Shown: positions 1 to 9,187, counted from the first letter of the stretch. The stretch is 64,000 nt of DNA from Lachnospiraceae bacterium (GCA_003862155.1 QOUV01000003.1:107741-171740); one strand, 5' to 3'. The notes: generated by a model from the letters alone, not told the origin. Made by a program: numbers and translations.

Positions 1-12
1 TTCTAATCGCAC

Positions 13-1422
13 TTATACTCTCTTCCATTTGACTCCGTCTCTCGTGTCTTTAAGCTCGATGCCCTGAGATAGAAGCTGATCTCTGATCTGGTCAGCGAGA
101 GCAAAGTTTTTCTCTTTTCTGGCCTGCTGGCGCTTCTCGATAAGTTCCTCAACTTCTGGATCGATCTCATCTTTATCAACTGTAAATGCGAGTCCCAGAA
201 CGCCTAAAAGCTTTTCGATCTTCTCGAAGACTTTCATCAGGATGTCTCCCGAGCTCTCCTCGTCGAGATTTGTATTTGCAAATTTGACAAGGTCGAAGAT
301 CGCTGCGATCGCGTCGGCAGTATTAAAGTCGTCGTCCATCGCCTTCTCGAAGTTCTCGACATACTGCTTTGTCGTGTCGAGAAGCTCGTCCTCTTCCTCA
401 GTCATCTCCATATTTGTGGACTTTGAGATCAGGTCCTTTAATCTGTCGCCGCAGGTCCTTATCCTGTCAAGTCCGTTCTTGGCGGACTCCATAAGCTCTG
501 CCGAATAGTTCAGAGGGCTTCTGTACTGAGCTGACAGCATAAAGAATCTGAGCACATCTCCGTTGTATTTCTTTAAAATATCGCGGACTAAGAGGAAGTT
601 GCCAAGCGACTTGCTCATTTTTACATTATTGATATTGAGGAAACCGTTGTGCATCCAGTAGTGGGCAAACGGTACGCCGTTTGCAGCCTCAGACTGGGCG
701 ATCTCGTTCTCGTGGTGAGGGAAGATAAGGTCCTCTCCGCCGGCATGGATATCAATAGTATTTCCAAGGTATCTCTTCGACATCACAGAGCACTCGATGT
801 GCCAGCCCGGTCTTCCATCGCACCATGGCGATCTCCAGGAAGGCTCACCCTCCTTCTTTGGCTTCCAGAGAACGAAATCGAGCGGATCCTGCTTCTCGTC
901 ACCAGTCACTTTGATGTCGCGGTGTCCGGCCTCGAGGTCATCGATATTCTTATGGGAGAGTTTGCCATACCCTGCAAATCTTCTGGTCCTGTAGTAAACT
1001 GTGCCGTCGGATGCGACGTAGGCGTAGTCCTTATCGATAAGGTTTGAGATCATATCGATCATGCCGTCGATCTCCTCGGTAGCACGGGGATTAACCGTGG
1101 CAGGCATGATGTTCATGGACTTCATGTCCTTTTTGCACTCTTTTATGTAGAACTCAGCTACTTCGGAGGCGCTCTTTCCTTCCTTTATCGCCTCATTTAT
1201 GATCTTGTCGTCGACATCGGTAAAGTTGGAAACATAATCGACGTTGTATCCTTTATATAAAAAGTAACGTCTGACCGTATCGAAAACTATCATCGGACGG
1301 GCATTTCCGATATGGATGTAGTTGTAGACCGTAGGTCCGCATACATACATCCTGACCCTGCCTTCTTCGATCGGTTTGAATTCTTCCTTTTTTCTCGTAA
1401 GTGTGTTGTAAATCTTTAACAT
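13..1422 (-). CDS. cysS: cysteinyl-tRNA synthetase
   Basis: Charges tRNA-Cys with cysteine in the cytoplasm. The 469-residue length is normal for class I CysRS. Visible signatures are the HIGH-type motif HIGNARP near residue 38, the CGPTVYN start of the catalytic fold whose cysteine is a zinc ligand in the family, and KMSKSLGN near residue 270. The ATG follows an AAGGAG Shine-Dalgarno at six bases. It lies 10 bases downstream of ispF on the same strand, so the two are probably cotranscribed. No T-box-like leader is visible. Identification is secure. Confidence 0.97.
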   Translation of the reverse strand: MLKIYNTLTRKKEEFKPIEEGRVRMYVCGPTVYNYIHIGNARPMIVFDTVRRYFLYKGYNVDYVSNFTDVDDKIINEAIKEGKSASEVAEFYIKECKKDMKSMNIMPATVNPRATEEIDGMIDMISNLIDKDYAYVASDGTVYYRTRRFAGYGKLSHKNIDDLEAGHRDIKVTGDEKQDPLDFVLWKPKKEGEPSWRSPWCDGRPGWHIECSVMSKRYLGNTIDIHAGGEDLIFPHHENEIAQSEAANGVPFAHYWMHNGFLNINNVKMSKSLGNFLLVRDILKKYNGDVLRFFMLSAQYRSPLNYSAELMESAKNGLDRIRTCGDRLKDLISKSTNMEMTEEEDELLDTTKQYVENFEKAMDDDFNTADAIAAIFDLVKFANTNLDEESSGDILMKVFEKIEKLLGVLGLAFTVDKDEIDPEVEELIEKRQQARKEKNFALADQIRDQLLSQGIELKDTRDGVKWKRV

Positions 1423-1432
1423 AAGAATCTCC

Positions 1433-1969
1433 TTAACTTACTTTCGGGCAGCCGCTGCATCCGCTGCATCCCGGCCCTATCTGTCTTCCAGCTTCATAAA
1501 GCGAATCGATGATACAGACAGCCTGAGCTGAAATTCCTTCGCCTCTTCCTGTAAAACCAAGCTTCTCTTCAGTCGTGGCTTTTACATTTACCATATTATC
1601 TGATATCTGAAGGTCTTTGGCAATATTTTTTTTCATATCTTCTATATACGGCCGCATCTTCGGTGCCTGGGCAATGATCGTGGCGTCTATATTTCCGACC
1701 ACATAGCCCTCTTTAAGAAGCATCTGACCGACTTCGCGGAGCAATGCCCTCGAGTCCGCGCCCTTGTATCTGTCATCGTTATCCGGAAAATGAAGTCCTA
1801 TATCGCCAAGCCCCGCAGCGCCAAGCAGCGCATCCATTACCGCATGCAGCAGCACATCGGCATCGGAGTGGCCGAGCAGGCCTCTATCATATGGAATATG
1901 TACGCCGCCGATGATAAGGTCTCTGCCTTCAACGAGCCGGTGCACATCGTAGCCGTTTCCAATACGCAA
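1433..1969 (-). CDS. ispF: 2-C-methyl-D-erythritol 2,4-cyclodiphosphate synthase
   Basis: Cyclises CDP-ME-2-phosphate in the MEP isoprenoid pathway; works as a trimer with an active-site metal. The start GNGYDVHRL supplies the DxH metal ligands, and [15 protein letters not shown] and GLHFPDND are family signatures. I place the start at the TTG at 1969, five bases after AGAGGTGA; the GTG at 1999 lies inside the upstream tRNA terminator. The 3' end is odd: after the usual IspF core the protein carries a [14 protein letters not shown] tail with three cysteines in CxxCxxC spacing. IspD is not next to it. Confidence 0.95.
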   Translation of the reverse strand: MRIGNGYDVHRLVEGRDLIIGGVHIPYDRGLLGHSDADVLLHAVMDALLGAAGLGDIGLHFPDNDDRYKGADSRALLREVGQMLLKEGYVVGNIDATIIAQAPKMRPYIEDMKKNIAKDLQISDNMVNVKATTEEKLGFTGRGEGISAQAVCIIDSLYEAGRQIGPGCSGCSGCPKVS

Positions 1970-1981
1970 ATAATCACCTCT

Positions 1982-2020
1982 AAAACAAAAGGCTGTCACA
2001 TCCGAGATGCAACAGCCCTT
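1982..2020 (-). terminator. intrinsic terminator of the tRNA-Met/Val unit
   Basis: On the minus strand GGCTGT and CATC pair with GATG and ACAGCC, followed by TTTTGTTTT. It lies between tRNA-Met and the chosen ispF start, so tRNA transcription probably ends here, with readthrough feeding ispF. Confidence 0.7.
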
Positions 2021-2028
2021 AGAAACAG

Positions 2029-2102
2029 TAGCGAGAAAGAGATTCGAACTCTTGACACCACGGGTATGAACCGTGTGCTCTAGCCAGCTGAGCTATCTCG
2101 CC
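2029..2102 (-). tRNA. tRNA-Met (CAT), elongator type
   Basis: A 74-base cloverleaf with anticodon loop TTCATAC on stem ACGGG/CCCGT. The acceptor stem starts GGCGAGA with a G1-U72 pair. No CCA is encoded. The body resembles the firmicute elongator tRNA-Met rather than the initiator, which has C1-A72. Confidence 0.93.
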
Positions 2103-2128
2103 ACAGAAACTATAAATAAGTTCCTGAA

Positions 2129-2201
2129 TGGGACCTATAGGGCTCGAACCTATGACCTCCTGCTTGTAAGGCAGATGCTCTCCCAGCTGAGCTAAGATCC
2201 C
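2129..2201 (-). tRNA. tRNA-Val (TAC)
   Basis: A 73-base cloverleaf; anticodon loop CTTACAA, acceptor GGGATCT with AGGTCCC, no encoded CCA. First gene of the two-tRNA unit. Confidence 0.93.
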
Positions 2202-2240
2202 ATATTCAATTCGCGCTCTTTTGTTTCACGCGACTTGAAT

Positions 2241-2269
2241 ATACTACCAAACCCCGGCAGCAATGTCAA
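2241..2269 (-). promoter_or_regulatory. sigma-A promoter of tRNA-Val/tRNA-Met
   Basis: TTGACA (2264-2269) and TAGTAT (2241-2246) are separated by 17 bases, just downstream of the metH-like stop codon and about 40 bases ahead of tRNA-Val. Confidence 0.8.
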
Positions 2270-2288
2270 GGGGTATTTTAAAAATATT

Positions 2289-4748
2289 TTACATAGCCAG
2301 AGCTTTTCCGTTATTCTGCTGCTTATCTTCAGCCAGAAGTCTGTCGACAAGCTTTACACATTCGGCAGCATCAGCTGAATAGCCGTCCGCTCCGATCTCA
2401 TCACTGTAAGACGGCGTGATACAGGCGCCGCCGATCACGATCCTGCACGACGGGTAGCGCTCATTTCTAAGCTTTACAACTTCCTTCATATGGACCATAG
2501 TCGTAGTCATAAGAGCTGAAAGTCCGATAACTGAGGCTTTGCTGTTTATCGCAGCCTCAATTATATCCTCTGCCTTTACATCTTTTCCGAGGTCAATGAC
2601 ATTGTAGCCGTAGTTTTTAAGCATGAGGACTACGAGATTTTTTCCAATGTCGTGAATGTCACCCTCGACAGTCGCGCAGACTACCGTCTCCTTCTGCTCT
2701 GAAGAATCCTTTTTAAGGAGAGGCTCAATGACTGCAACGCCCTTCTCCATCGCATTCGCACCTGATATCATCTGAGGCAGGAAATATTTTTTCTGCTCAT
2801 ATAGTTCTCCCACCATCTGAATGCCGGCGATAAGATCTGTATTTAAAATTTCCTTCGGGTCGCGGCCATTGGCAATGTCTTTTTTTACAAGCTCCTGGAT
2901 GTGAGTCGTATCGCCCTTTACTACAGCCTCCATCACTGGTGAGAGGTCCGACTTTTTCTCCTGAACAGAACCGGAAGTTTTACTTCCGACGGTCGAGACA
3001 GTAACATCAGCCTCAGCTGCGGTCTTTAAGTATCTCTCCGTCGCTCCCTCTCTGCAGAGCAGCATGTCACCTGCCAGAGCGGTCAGCATAAGAAGCTTCT
3101 GCGAAGGATTTGCTATAGCCATCGTAAGGCCGTGAGCTATTGCCATATTTAAAAATGCCGTATTTACAAATGCTCTCTCCGGCAGGCCGAACGAAATATT
3201 CGAAAGCCCGCAGACCGTAGGCAGTCCCCTTCTGTGACAGTAGTCAATTGTAGAAAAGCATTTAACAGCGCTCTCCTGATCGGCTCCTACTGTAGCTACA
3301 AGAACGTCCACAACAGCTCTATTTTCAGACATGCCTGCTGCCTTTACTGCCGCAAGAACTCTTTCGAGGTTCGCATGCTTCTCCTCAAGAGTCTTCGGAA
3401 GTCCGGCAGATGAGAGGGGAAGTACGATAAACATAGCCCCGTATTTTTTGGCAATAGGGAGCATCTTCTCCATTCTCTCCTCTTCACCTGAAATCGAGTT
3501 GATAAGAGCTCTTCCCGGGTATCTGCGAAGCGCCGCCTCCATAACTTCAGGATAGCTCGTATCGATGCAGAGCGGCAGGTCGGTCTCGTATGTCACCTCG
3601 TCAATGGCGCGAAGCATCATCTCCTTCTCATCGATTCCGTTCGTGCCCATGTTTATATCTAAGATCGCGGCGCCGTTCTCCTCCTGGCTTCTGGCAAAAT
3701 CCTTTACCATATCGAGTGAACCAGATCTAAGCTCCGCCTGAAGCTTCTTTTTTCCAGTAGGATTTATCCTCTCGCCAATGACTAAAAACTGCTTCCCCGG
3801 CTCGATCTCCTGCACTTTTCTCTCGGAAGAGATAACTCTCTCAGTGACAGGATCCGGTTTTAGTGTGCAAAGATCCCTGGTCTTTTCGACCATCGCCCTT
3901 ATATGGGCAGGAGTCGTTCCACAGCAGCCGCCGATTATCGTGGCTCCTGCCTTTACAAGAGACACCATGTTATCTGAAAATTCTTCAGGTGAGAGTCTGT
4001 AGACAGTCTCGTCATTTATCAGCTCAGGGATTCCGTCGTTTGGCTTTGCGATGATCGGAACAGTCGCATACCTTCTCATTTCCTCGATCAGCGGGACCAT
4101 CTTCTCAGGACCTGTCGAGCAGTTTAAGCCTATCGCGTCAGCCCCGAGCGACTGGAGCACTACAGTGGCCTCTGCGGGAGCAGTTCCGTATAGAGTCTTT
4201 CCGTCCTCATTGTAGGTCATCGAAGTCAGAGCCGGCATATCAGGGGCAGTTTCCTTTACCGCGAGAAGTGCAGCCCTTGTCTCCTGAAGGCTCATCATCG
4301 TCTCTATGAAAAATAAGTCGACGCCGCCATCGATAAGGGCAGCAGCCTGCTCTTTGTAAACGTCTACGAGATCCTCGAAATCGAGTTCTCCCAGAGGCGC
4401 AAGCTGCTGGCCAGTCATAGTGATATCTCCGGCGACAAGGCACTTTCCGTCAGTCGCCTTTCTGGTATTTCTGGCAAGTGTTGCATTAATCGAGTACACC
4501 TGATCTTCGAGTCCGTATTCCTTCAGCTTTATCCTGTTTGCAGCAAAAGAGGGAGCGAGCACTATCTGGCTTCCGGCCTCCATGTAGTCGTGCTGAAGTT
4601 TTGATATTGGCAAGGGGTTATCAGCCATCCACTTCTCGGGGCAGACTCCCCCGGGCATACCAGCCTTCATCATATTTGTCCCGACAGCTCCGTCGAGAAA
4701 CACCGGATGTGCATTTTTAAAAAGATCTTTAAATTCAGTAACAGTCAA
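2289..4748 (-). CDS. metH: cobalamin-dependent methionine synthase lacking reactivation domain
   Basis: Transfers a methyl group from methyl-tetrahydrofolate to homocysteine through cobalamin. The 819 residues hold a homocysteine methyltransferase barrel (about 10-290; zinc cysteines C210, C275, C276), a pterin-binding barrel (about 315-570), and a B12 cap and cobalamin-binding domain (about 605-800) with the DxHxxG lower-ligand motif at H699. The C-terminal AdoMet reactivation domain of E. coli MetH is absent. The start is TTG with GGGAG upstream. It begins nine bases after the MetF fusion gene, which makes its methyl donor, so the two form an operon. Confidence 0.93.
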   Translation of the reverse strand: MTVTEFKDLFKNAHPVFLDGAVGTNMMKAGMPGGVCPEKWMADNPLPISKLQHDYMEAGSQIVLAPSFAANRIKLKEYGLEDQVYSINATLARNTRKATDGKCLVAGDITMTGQQLAPLGELDFEDLVDVYKEQAAALIDGGVDLFFIETMMSLQETRAALLAVKETAPDMPALTSMTYNEDGKTLYGTAPAEATVVLQSLGADAIGLNCSTGPEKMVPLIEEMRRYATVPIIAKPNDGIPELINDETVYRLSPEEFSDNMVSLVKAGATIIGGCCGTTPAHIRAMVEKTRDLCTLKPDPVTERVISSERKVQEIEPGKQFLVIGERINPTGKKKLQAELRSGSLDMVKDFARSQEENGAAILDINMGTNGIDEKEMMLRAIDEVTYETDLPLCIDTSYPEVMEAALRRYPGRALINSISGEEERMEKMLPIAKKYGAMFIVLPLSSAGLPKTLEEKHANLERVLAAVKAAGMSENRAVVDVLVATVGADQESAVKCFSTIDYCHRRGLPTVCGLSNISFGLPERAFVNTAFLNMAIAHGLTMAIANPSQKLLMLTALAGDMLLCREGATERYLKTAAEADVTVSTVGSKTSGSVQEKKSDLSPVMEAVVKGDTTHIQELVKKDIANGRDPKEILNTDLIAGIQMVGELYEQKKYFLPQMISGANAMEKGVAVIEPLLKKDSSEQKETVVCATVEGDIHDIGKNLVVLMLKNYGYNVIDLGKDVKAEDIIEAAINSKASVIGLSALMTTTMVHMKEVVKLRNERYPSCRIVIGGACITPSYSDEIGADGYSADAAECVKLVDRLLAEDKQQNNGKALAM

Positions 4749-4757
4749 ATTTCTCCC

Positions 4758-6530
4758 TCATTTCCTGATTTGTTTAATAATATCGCAGATCAGCTTCACC
4801 CTGTTGAAAGGCACCATAAAGTAGTAGCCGTCTGTCATTTCTCTCATTTTATCAGCAATGTCAAGGCTTACGCTGACAGCGACCTTTTCAGCTTCTTCGC
4901 GGCTCATGTCCGGACTGTAGAGGTTTACAATGCTTTCCGGTACATGGATTCCAGGCATCTCATTCGCCATAAAAGTGGCATTTTTATAACTTACAAGCGG
5001 CATGATACCCGCGATTATCTTCGCACCGGTCATTTTTTTAAGGAGAGAAAGTCGCTCTATATCGTCATCTCCATACACTGGCTGTGTCAGGAAAAAAGAG
5101 CATCCCTGCTCCATTTTAAGCTTCATGCGCCTTGCGATCGCTTCGGCATTTCTCCCGTGGTAATTCAAGGCGCCTCCGTAGACAATCCTGTCAGCCGAGA
5201 AATCATCCTCGTTTAAGAGCTTCGCCATATTCATGAAGCGTATCGAATTGTAATCAAAAACCGATGTGACCTGGCTCCTGTCGGCGGCAGGCACCGGATC
5301 CCCTGTTATCATAAGAAAATGCCTGAGTCCTGCCGCATAGCTTCCCAGAAGACAGCCGCGAAGTCCGATCAGATTTCTGTCGCGGCAGGCCACATGCGGC
5401 ATTACATCTGTCCCGGTCTCCTTCTGCATCATAGCACCTAGAAGCATCGGATCCATCCTGCTCCTTCCCATTGGCGAATCGGAAAGAGTTATGATGTCAA
5501 CGTCAGCTTTAGAGAGAGTCCTGGCTGAATTCATAACCTTTGTGATATCGCTCCCAAAAGGCGGGTCAAGCTCGACTACGATCGGCTTTTCGTCGTTCAC
5601 AAGCTTCTTGTAAAATGAAGAAAACGTTCTCGTTTTCTTGTCAAATGCCTCAACTATCTTTCTTTCCCCTGACTTTTTCCCTGAGAAGGTCTCCCCAAGT
5701 TTCTTTATAAACTCAGGGGTCGTACCGCAGCAGCCACCGATTATATCGGCTCCGCTTGAGACGATATCTTTCATTTTTTCAGTAAAAAAGCTGCTGTCGC
5801 CACTGAATATCTGTCTGCCTCTTAAGTTGTAAGGGTAGCCGGCGTTTGGCAGCACCATGAATGGCTTGTCAGTATAAAATGACACTTTTTTAATGATATC
5901 TGCCATGTGTGAGGCTCCGACGCCGCAGTTGAAACCGAAGGCGTCTATGTTTTCCTCTGATGCCCCGAACTGCATGATATTGTCAGCCGAGAGTCCGCCT
6001 GTCGTCATACCATTCTTGTTTACAGAGAAAGTCACGATGATCTGAGCCTTTGGGTTCTTTTCCTTAATATACGAAAAAATCTCTGAAAGTCCCTCTGTCT
6101 GAGTCTGGGTTTCGAAGTCGAATACATCCGCTCCGGCGGCTAAAAAGGCGTCCAGCACCGGCTTTATATCAGAGAGGATATGCCCTTCCATCGCCGGATC
6201 AAAGAGAGTCCCGATATCGGCAGCGACGATCACATCCCTCCCGGATTCTTTTGCAGCTTCTCTTGCGAGCTCATACGATTTAGAAGCGATCTCGGCCTTT
6301 AATTCATCTGATTCGATAAATGGCCCCACGCAGGCAAAGCTGTCGGTGCGGATAAGAACTGCCCCGGCATCGATATAGCTCTTGTGGATATTTTTTATGC
6401 GATCAGGATTATCAAGCACCGCCATCTCTACGATGTTCTCGTCGTCCGGATAGAGGCTCTGGTAATACGTCCCCATGGCGCCATCTGCCAAAATTATCTG
6501 CTGTTGCGCTAAATCACTAATTTTACTCAA
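4758..6530 (-). CDS. bifunctional homocysteine S-methyltransferase / methylenetetrahydrofolate reductase
   Basis: A YitJ-type fusion of 590 residues. Residues 1-285 are a homocysteine S-methyltransferase barrel with C202 and the GGCCGTTP pair C267/C268 as zinc ligands. Residues about 310-590 are a MetF-like reductase (VVELDPPFGSD start, MITGDPVP flavin region) that makes methyl-THF. The start is TTG (6528-6530) with GGAGG nine bases upstream. It is the first gene of the methionine pair and is divergent from the FAD protein at 6692. No SAM or cobalamin riboswitch fits into the 160-base upstream gap. Confidence 0.92.
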   Translation of the reverse strand: MSKISDLAQQQIILADGAMGTYYQSLYPDDENIVEMAVLDNPDRIKNIHKSYIDAGAVLIRTDSFACVGPFIESDELKAEIASKSYELAREAAKESGRDVIVAADIGTLFDPAMEGHILSDIKPVLDAFLAAGADVFDFETQTQTEGLSEIFSYIKEKNPKAQIIVTFSVNKNGMTTGGLSADNIMQFGASEENIDAFGFNCGVGASHMADIIKKVSFYTDKPFMVLPNAGYPYNLRGRQIFSGDSSFFTEKMKDIVSSGADIIGGCCGTTPEFIKKLGETFSGKKSGERKIVEAFDKKTRTFSSFYKKLVNDEKPIVVELDPPFGSDITKVMNSARTLSKADVDIITLSDSPMGRSRMDPMLLGAMMQKETGTDVMPHVACRDRNLIGLRGCLLGSYAAGLRHFLMITGDPVPAADRSQVTSVFDYNSIRFMNMAKLLNEDDFSADRIVYGGALNYHGRNAEAIARRMKLKMEQGCSFFLTQPVYGDDDIERLSLLKKMTGAKIIAGIMPLVSYKNATFMANEMPGIHVPESIVNLYSPDMSREEAEKVAVSVSLDIADKMREMTDGYYFMVPFNRVKLICDIIKQIRK

Positions 6531-6561
6531 AGATCAAAGCCTCCAGAATTCAAAGATATCC

Positions 6562-6598
6562 CCTGCATGCAGGTACAAGGTAAGTCTAACACTTAGAC
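6562..6598. promoter_or_regulatory. two palindromes in a divergent intergenic region
   Basis: A 12-base perfect palindrome CCTGCATGCAGG (6562-6573) and an interrupted palindrome GTCTAACACTTAGAC (6584-6598) lie between the divergently transcribed MetF fusion and FAD protein. They look like operator sites, but I cannot name the regulator. Confidence 0.45.
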
Positions 6599-6625
6599 AT
6601 GGTTTTAACAAGAAAAAACGCTTTA

Positions 6626-6654
6626 TTGTCTTTTGGCTCTTTTTATGGTAAAAT
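6626..6654 (+). promoter_or_regulatory. sigma-A promoter of the FAD protein gene
   Basis: TTGTCT (6626-6631) and TAAAAT (6649-6654) are 17 bases apart. The predicted transcript starts about 30 bases before the ATG at 6692. Confidence 0.8.
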
Positions 6655-6691
6655 AATAACTCGATTTTTTACATTAAAAGAGGAAATTATT

Positions 6692-8083
6692 ATGAATAGT
6701 TATGATGTGATAATTATCGGCGCAGGTCCAGGCGGTATCTACGCCTGCTATGAATTGACAAAGAAGGCCCCTGATTTGAAGATCGGTCTCTTCGAGGAGG
6801 GAACCCCTCTTAAGGACCGTCACTGTCCTATTGATGGAAAGAAGATAAAGAGCTGCATTCACTGCAGGAGCTGCTCTATTATGAATGGCTTTGGCGGCGC
6901 AGGAGCTTTTTCTGATGGAAAATATAACATCACAAATGACTTCGGCGGCACTCTCTACGAGTACATCGGCCGCGACAAGGCCATGGAGCTGATGAGATAT
7001 GTAGACAATATAAATATGGCAAACGGAGGCGAAGGTACTAAGCTCTACTCGACAGCCGGCTCAGCATTCAAGACACTCTGCATGCAGAACGGCCTGCAGC
7101 TTCTCGACGCGTCTGTCCGCCACCTTGGAACCGACAAGAACTACATAGTCCTTGAGCATCTCTACGACATGCTTAAAGACAAAGTGGATTTTCACTTCAA
7201 TACACCGGTCAGATCTATCGAAGCTGTAAAGAATGGCGAGAGCTATATTTACAGGATTCACACTGATTCAGAAGACTACGATGCGCCGAAGTGCATCGTT
7301 TCAGTCGGCAGGAGCGGTTCGAAGTGGATGGAGTCCGTCTGCGACGACCTGGGAATTAACACCAAGAGCAACCGTGTGGATATCGGTGTCCGCGTTGAGC
7401 TTGCCGCCCCTATATTCGAGCACATCACGAAAGATCTGTACGAGGGCAAGATCGTCTACCGCACGAAGAAATTCGAAGACAAGGTCCGCACTTTCTGCAT
7501 GAACCCTCATGGAATTGTTGTAAATGAAAACACTAACGGGATCATCACTGTAAATGGTCACAGTTTCGAAGACTCCTCGAAAAAGACAGAGAACACGAAC
7601 TTTGCGCTTCTCGTTTCAAAGCACTTCTCCGAGCCATTCCACGATTCAAACGGCTACGGCGAGAGCATCGCGAAACTTTCAAATATGCTCGGCGGCGGTG
7701 TTATAGTTCAGAGATTCGGAGACTTAGAGAGAGGAAGACGCTCGACTGTAAAGCGTATTGAAGAGAGCACTGTTCACCCTACTCTTAATGCCACACCGGG
7801 AGATCTCTCACTTGTCCTTCCGAAGAGAATACTCGACGGAATTATCGAAATGATCTATGCTCTTGACAGGATCGCCCCTGGAACCGCCGGAGACGACACT
7901 CTGCTCTATGGAGTTGAAGTCAAGTTTTACAATATGCAGGTGGAATTAGACGACCATCTCGAGACCTGCTATCCAGGTCTCTACATGATCGGAGATGGCA
8001 CCGGCGTGACACATTCACTGTCCCACGCCTCTGCCAGCGGAGTATTTGTAGCCGATGAGATAGCTGGAGAGAATGAGGACTGA
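6692..8083 (+). CDS. NAD(P)/FAD-dependent dehydrogenase (COG2509-like)
   Basis: A 463-residue flavoprotein and the only rightward protein gene I support in the window. The N-terminus has the Rossmann motif IIGAGPGGIYACYEL. A cysteine cluster near residue 50-60 (CPIDG...CIHCRSC) is followed by the glycine-rich GFGGAGAFSDGKYN stretch, and the C-terminal GDGTGVTHSLSHASASG closes the FAD site. This pattern belongs to a widespread family of uncharacterised FAD-dependent dehydrogenases. The ATG at 6692 follows GAGGAA; an upstream in-frame ATG at 6599 lies before the promoter and is rejected. The substrate is unknown. Confidence 0.88.
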   Translation: MNSYDVIIIGAGPGGIYACYELTKKAPDLKIGLFEEGTPLKDRHCPIDGKKIKSCIHCRSCSIMNGFGGAGAFSDGKYNITNDFGGTLYEYIGRDKAMELMRYVDNINMANGGEGTKLYSTAGSAFKTLCMQNGLQLLDASVRHLGTDKNYIVLEHLYDMLKDKVDFHFNTPVRSIEAVKNGESYIYRIHTDSEDYDAPKCIVSVGRSGSKWMESVCDDLGINTKSNRVDIGVRVELAAPIFEHITKDLYEGKIVYRTKKFEDKVRTFCMNPHGIVVNENTNGIITVNGHSFEDSSKKTENTNFALLVSKHFSEPFHDSNGYGESIAKLSNMLGGGVIVQRFGDLERGRRSTVKRIEESTVHPTLNATPGDLSLVLPKRILDGIIEMIYALDRIAPGTAGDDTLLYGVEVKFYNMQVELDDHLETCYPGLYMIGDGTGVTHSLSHASASGVFVADEIAGENED

Positions 8084-8098
8084 TCAATCCTCATTCTC
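8069..8098. terminator. bidirectional hairpin formed by two convergent 3' ends
   Basis: An 11-bp perfect stem (GAGAATGAGGA with its complement, loop of 8) covers the last codons of both convergent genes. Their stop codons abut at 8083/8084. A T-rich stretch follows on the plus side. As a consequence both proteins end in -ENED. Confidence 0.65.
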
Positions 8099-9142
8099 TT
8101 CATTTTCTTCGTCAGCTTCCTCTTCATTTTCCATTGCTTTTGAAGTTCGTGCCACCTGCTGATGAATCTTACTGTCAGACCTCGGAGAAAGGGCGATATT
8201 CATGTGAGGATCGCTCATATCCGGGGCCTTTTTCGGTTTAATTGAAGCGTCTGCAAAGGCAGATTTCAGACCCTCTCCGAAGATCTCAGCGTTTGATACT
8301 TCGTCGATAAGTGAAGCAGGCATGAAAATCTTTGTAGCATTTCCATTCGCAACACCCTGAATAGCCTCGTACCCCTTCAGTTTTAAAATCTCAGGTGAAA
8401 CGCCTGTTTCAGTCAGAGTCTTTAAAGCGTAAGCCTCTGCATCGGCGCGGAGTCTCGTGGCTTTTGCCTCACCTTCGGCCCTTGCAACGGAAGCCTCAGC
8501 TTCTGCCTGGGCAGCAAGGACCTTTGCCTGCTTATCACCTTCGGCGGTAGTCACGACTGACTGCTTGTGAGCCTCAGCCTCTGTGATAGCCTGTCTCTTT
8601 TCGCGCTCAGCCCTCATCTGCTTGGTCATCACTTCCTGAATGTCCTTAGGCGGCTGAATGTTCTTCACCTCGACACGGGTGATCTTGATGCCCCACTCAT
8701 CTGTCGCCTCATCAAGTTCGGTCTGAAGCTTCGCATTTATCGTATCCCGCGAGGTCAATGTCTCATCGAACGTCAGCGCGCCGACTAAATTCCTGAGTGT
8801 CGTCGCCGAGAGAGTCTCAACACCCTGATTAGGGTTCGAGATCTTGTAGGTATAGAGCTTTGAGTCGAAGACTTTCATGTACACGACCGAATCGATCATC
8901 ATCGTGACATTGTCCTTTGTGATAACAGGCTGCGGCGGAAAATCGAGCACCCTCTCCTTTAAAGACACCCGTGATCTGACCGTCTCGACGAACGGGATTT
9001 TAAAATTGACACCCGCATGCATTGTACGGTTGTACTTTCCAAGCCGCTCCACGATCGTCTCGTTTGACTCCGGGACAATCTTAATAGTCGCCGCCAGAAC
9101 GATGATCACTACAATAAGTATCACGATAAAAAAAATCCCCAT
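8084..9142 (-). CDS. SPFH/band 7 (stomatin-like) membrane protein
   Basis: A 352-residue protein with one N-terminal membrane segment (about residues 1-20), then an SPFH domain with the LGKYNRTMHAGVNFKIPFVE start typical of stomatin/QmcA-type proteins, a long Ala/Glu coiled coil (about 185-245), and an acidic tail. The family organises membrane microdomains or protease complexes. An NfeD partner, the usual neighbour, is absent. The gene converges head-on with the FAD protein with no spacer. Confidence 0.9.
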   Translation of the reverse strand: MGIFFIVILIVVIIVLAATIKIVPESNETIVERLGKYNRTMHAGVNFKIPFVETVRSRVSLKERVLDFPPQPVITKDNVTMMIDSVVYMKVFDSKLYTYKISNPNQGVETLSATTLRNLVGALTFDETLTSRDTINAKLQTELDEATDEWGIKITRVEVKNIQPPKDIQEVMTKQMRAEREKRQAITEAEAHKQSVVTTAEGDKQAKVLAAQAEAEASVARAEGEAKATRLRADAEAYALKTLTETGVSPEILKLKGYEAIQGVANGNATKIFMPASLIDEVSNAEIFGEGLKSAFADASIKPKKAPDMSDPHMNIALSPRSDSKIHQQVARTSKAMENEEEADEENEENED

Positions 9143-9187
9143 AATCTGCCTCTCTTTCCCTGAAAAAGAAATTGTTTTGTTAAGGAA

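Noticed and set aside
13..1200. Plus-strand frames opposite cysS, such as 649-1047
   Set aside because: Antisense shadows of a well-supported gene, with no ribosome site or family motif.
6531..6600. SAM or cobalamin riboswitch ahead of the methionine genes
   Set aside because: The gap is too short and lacks the conserved cores; only two palindromes are present.
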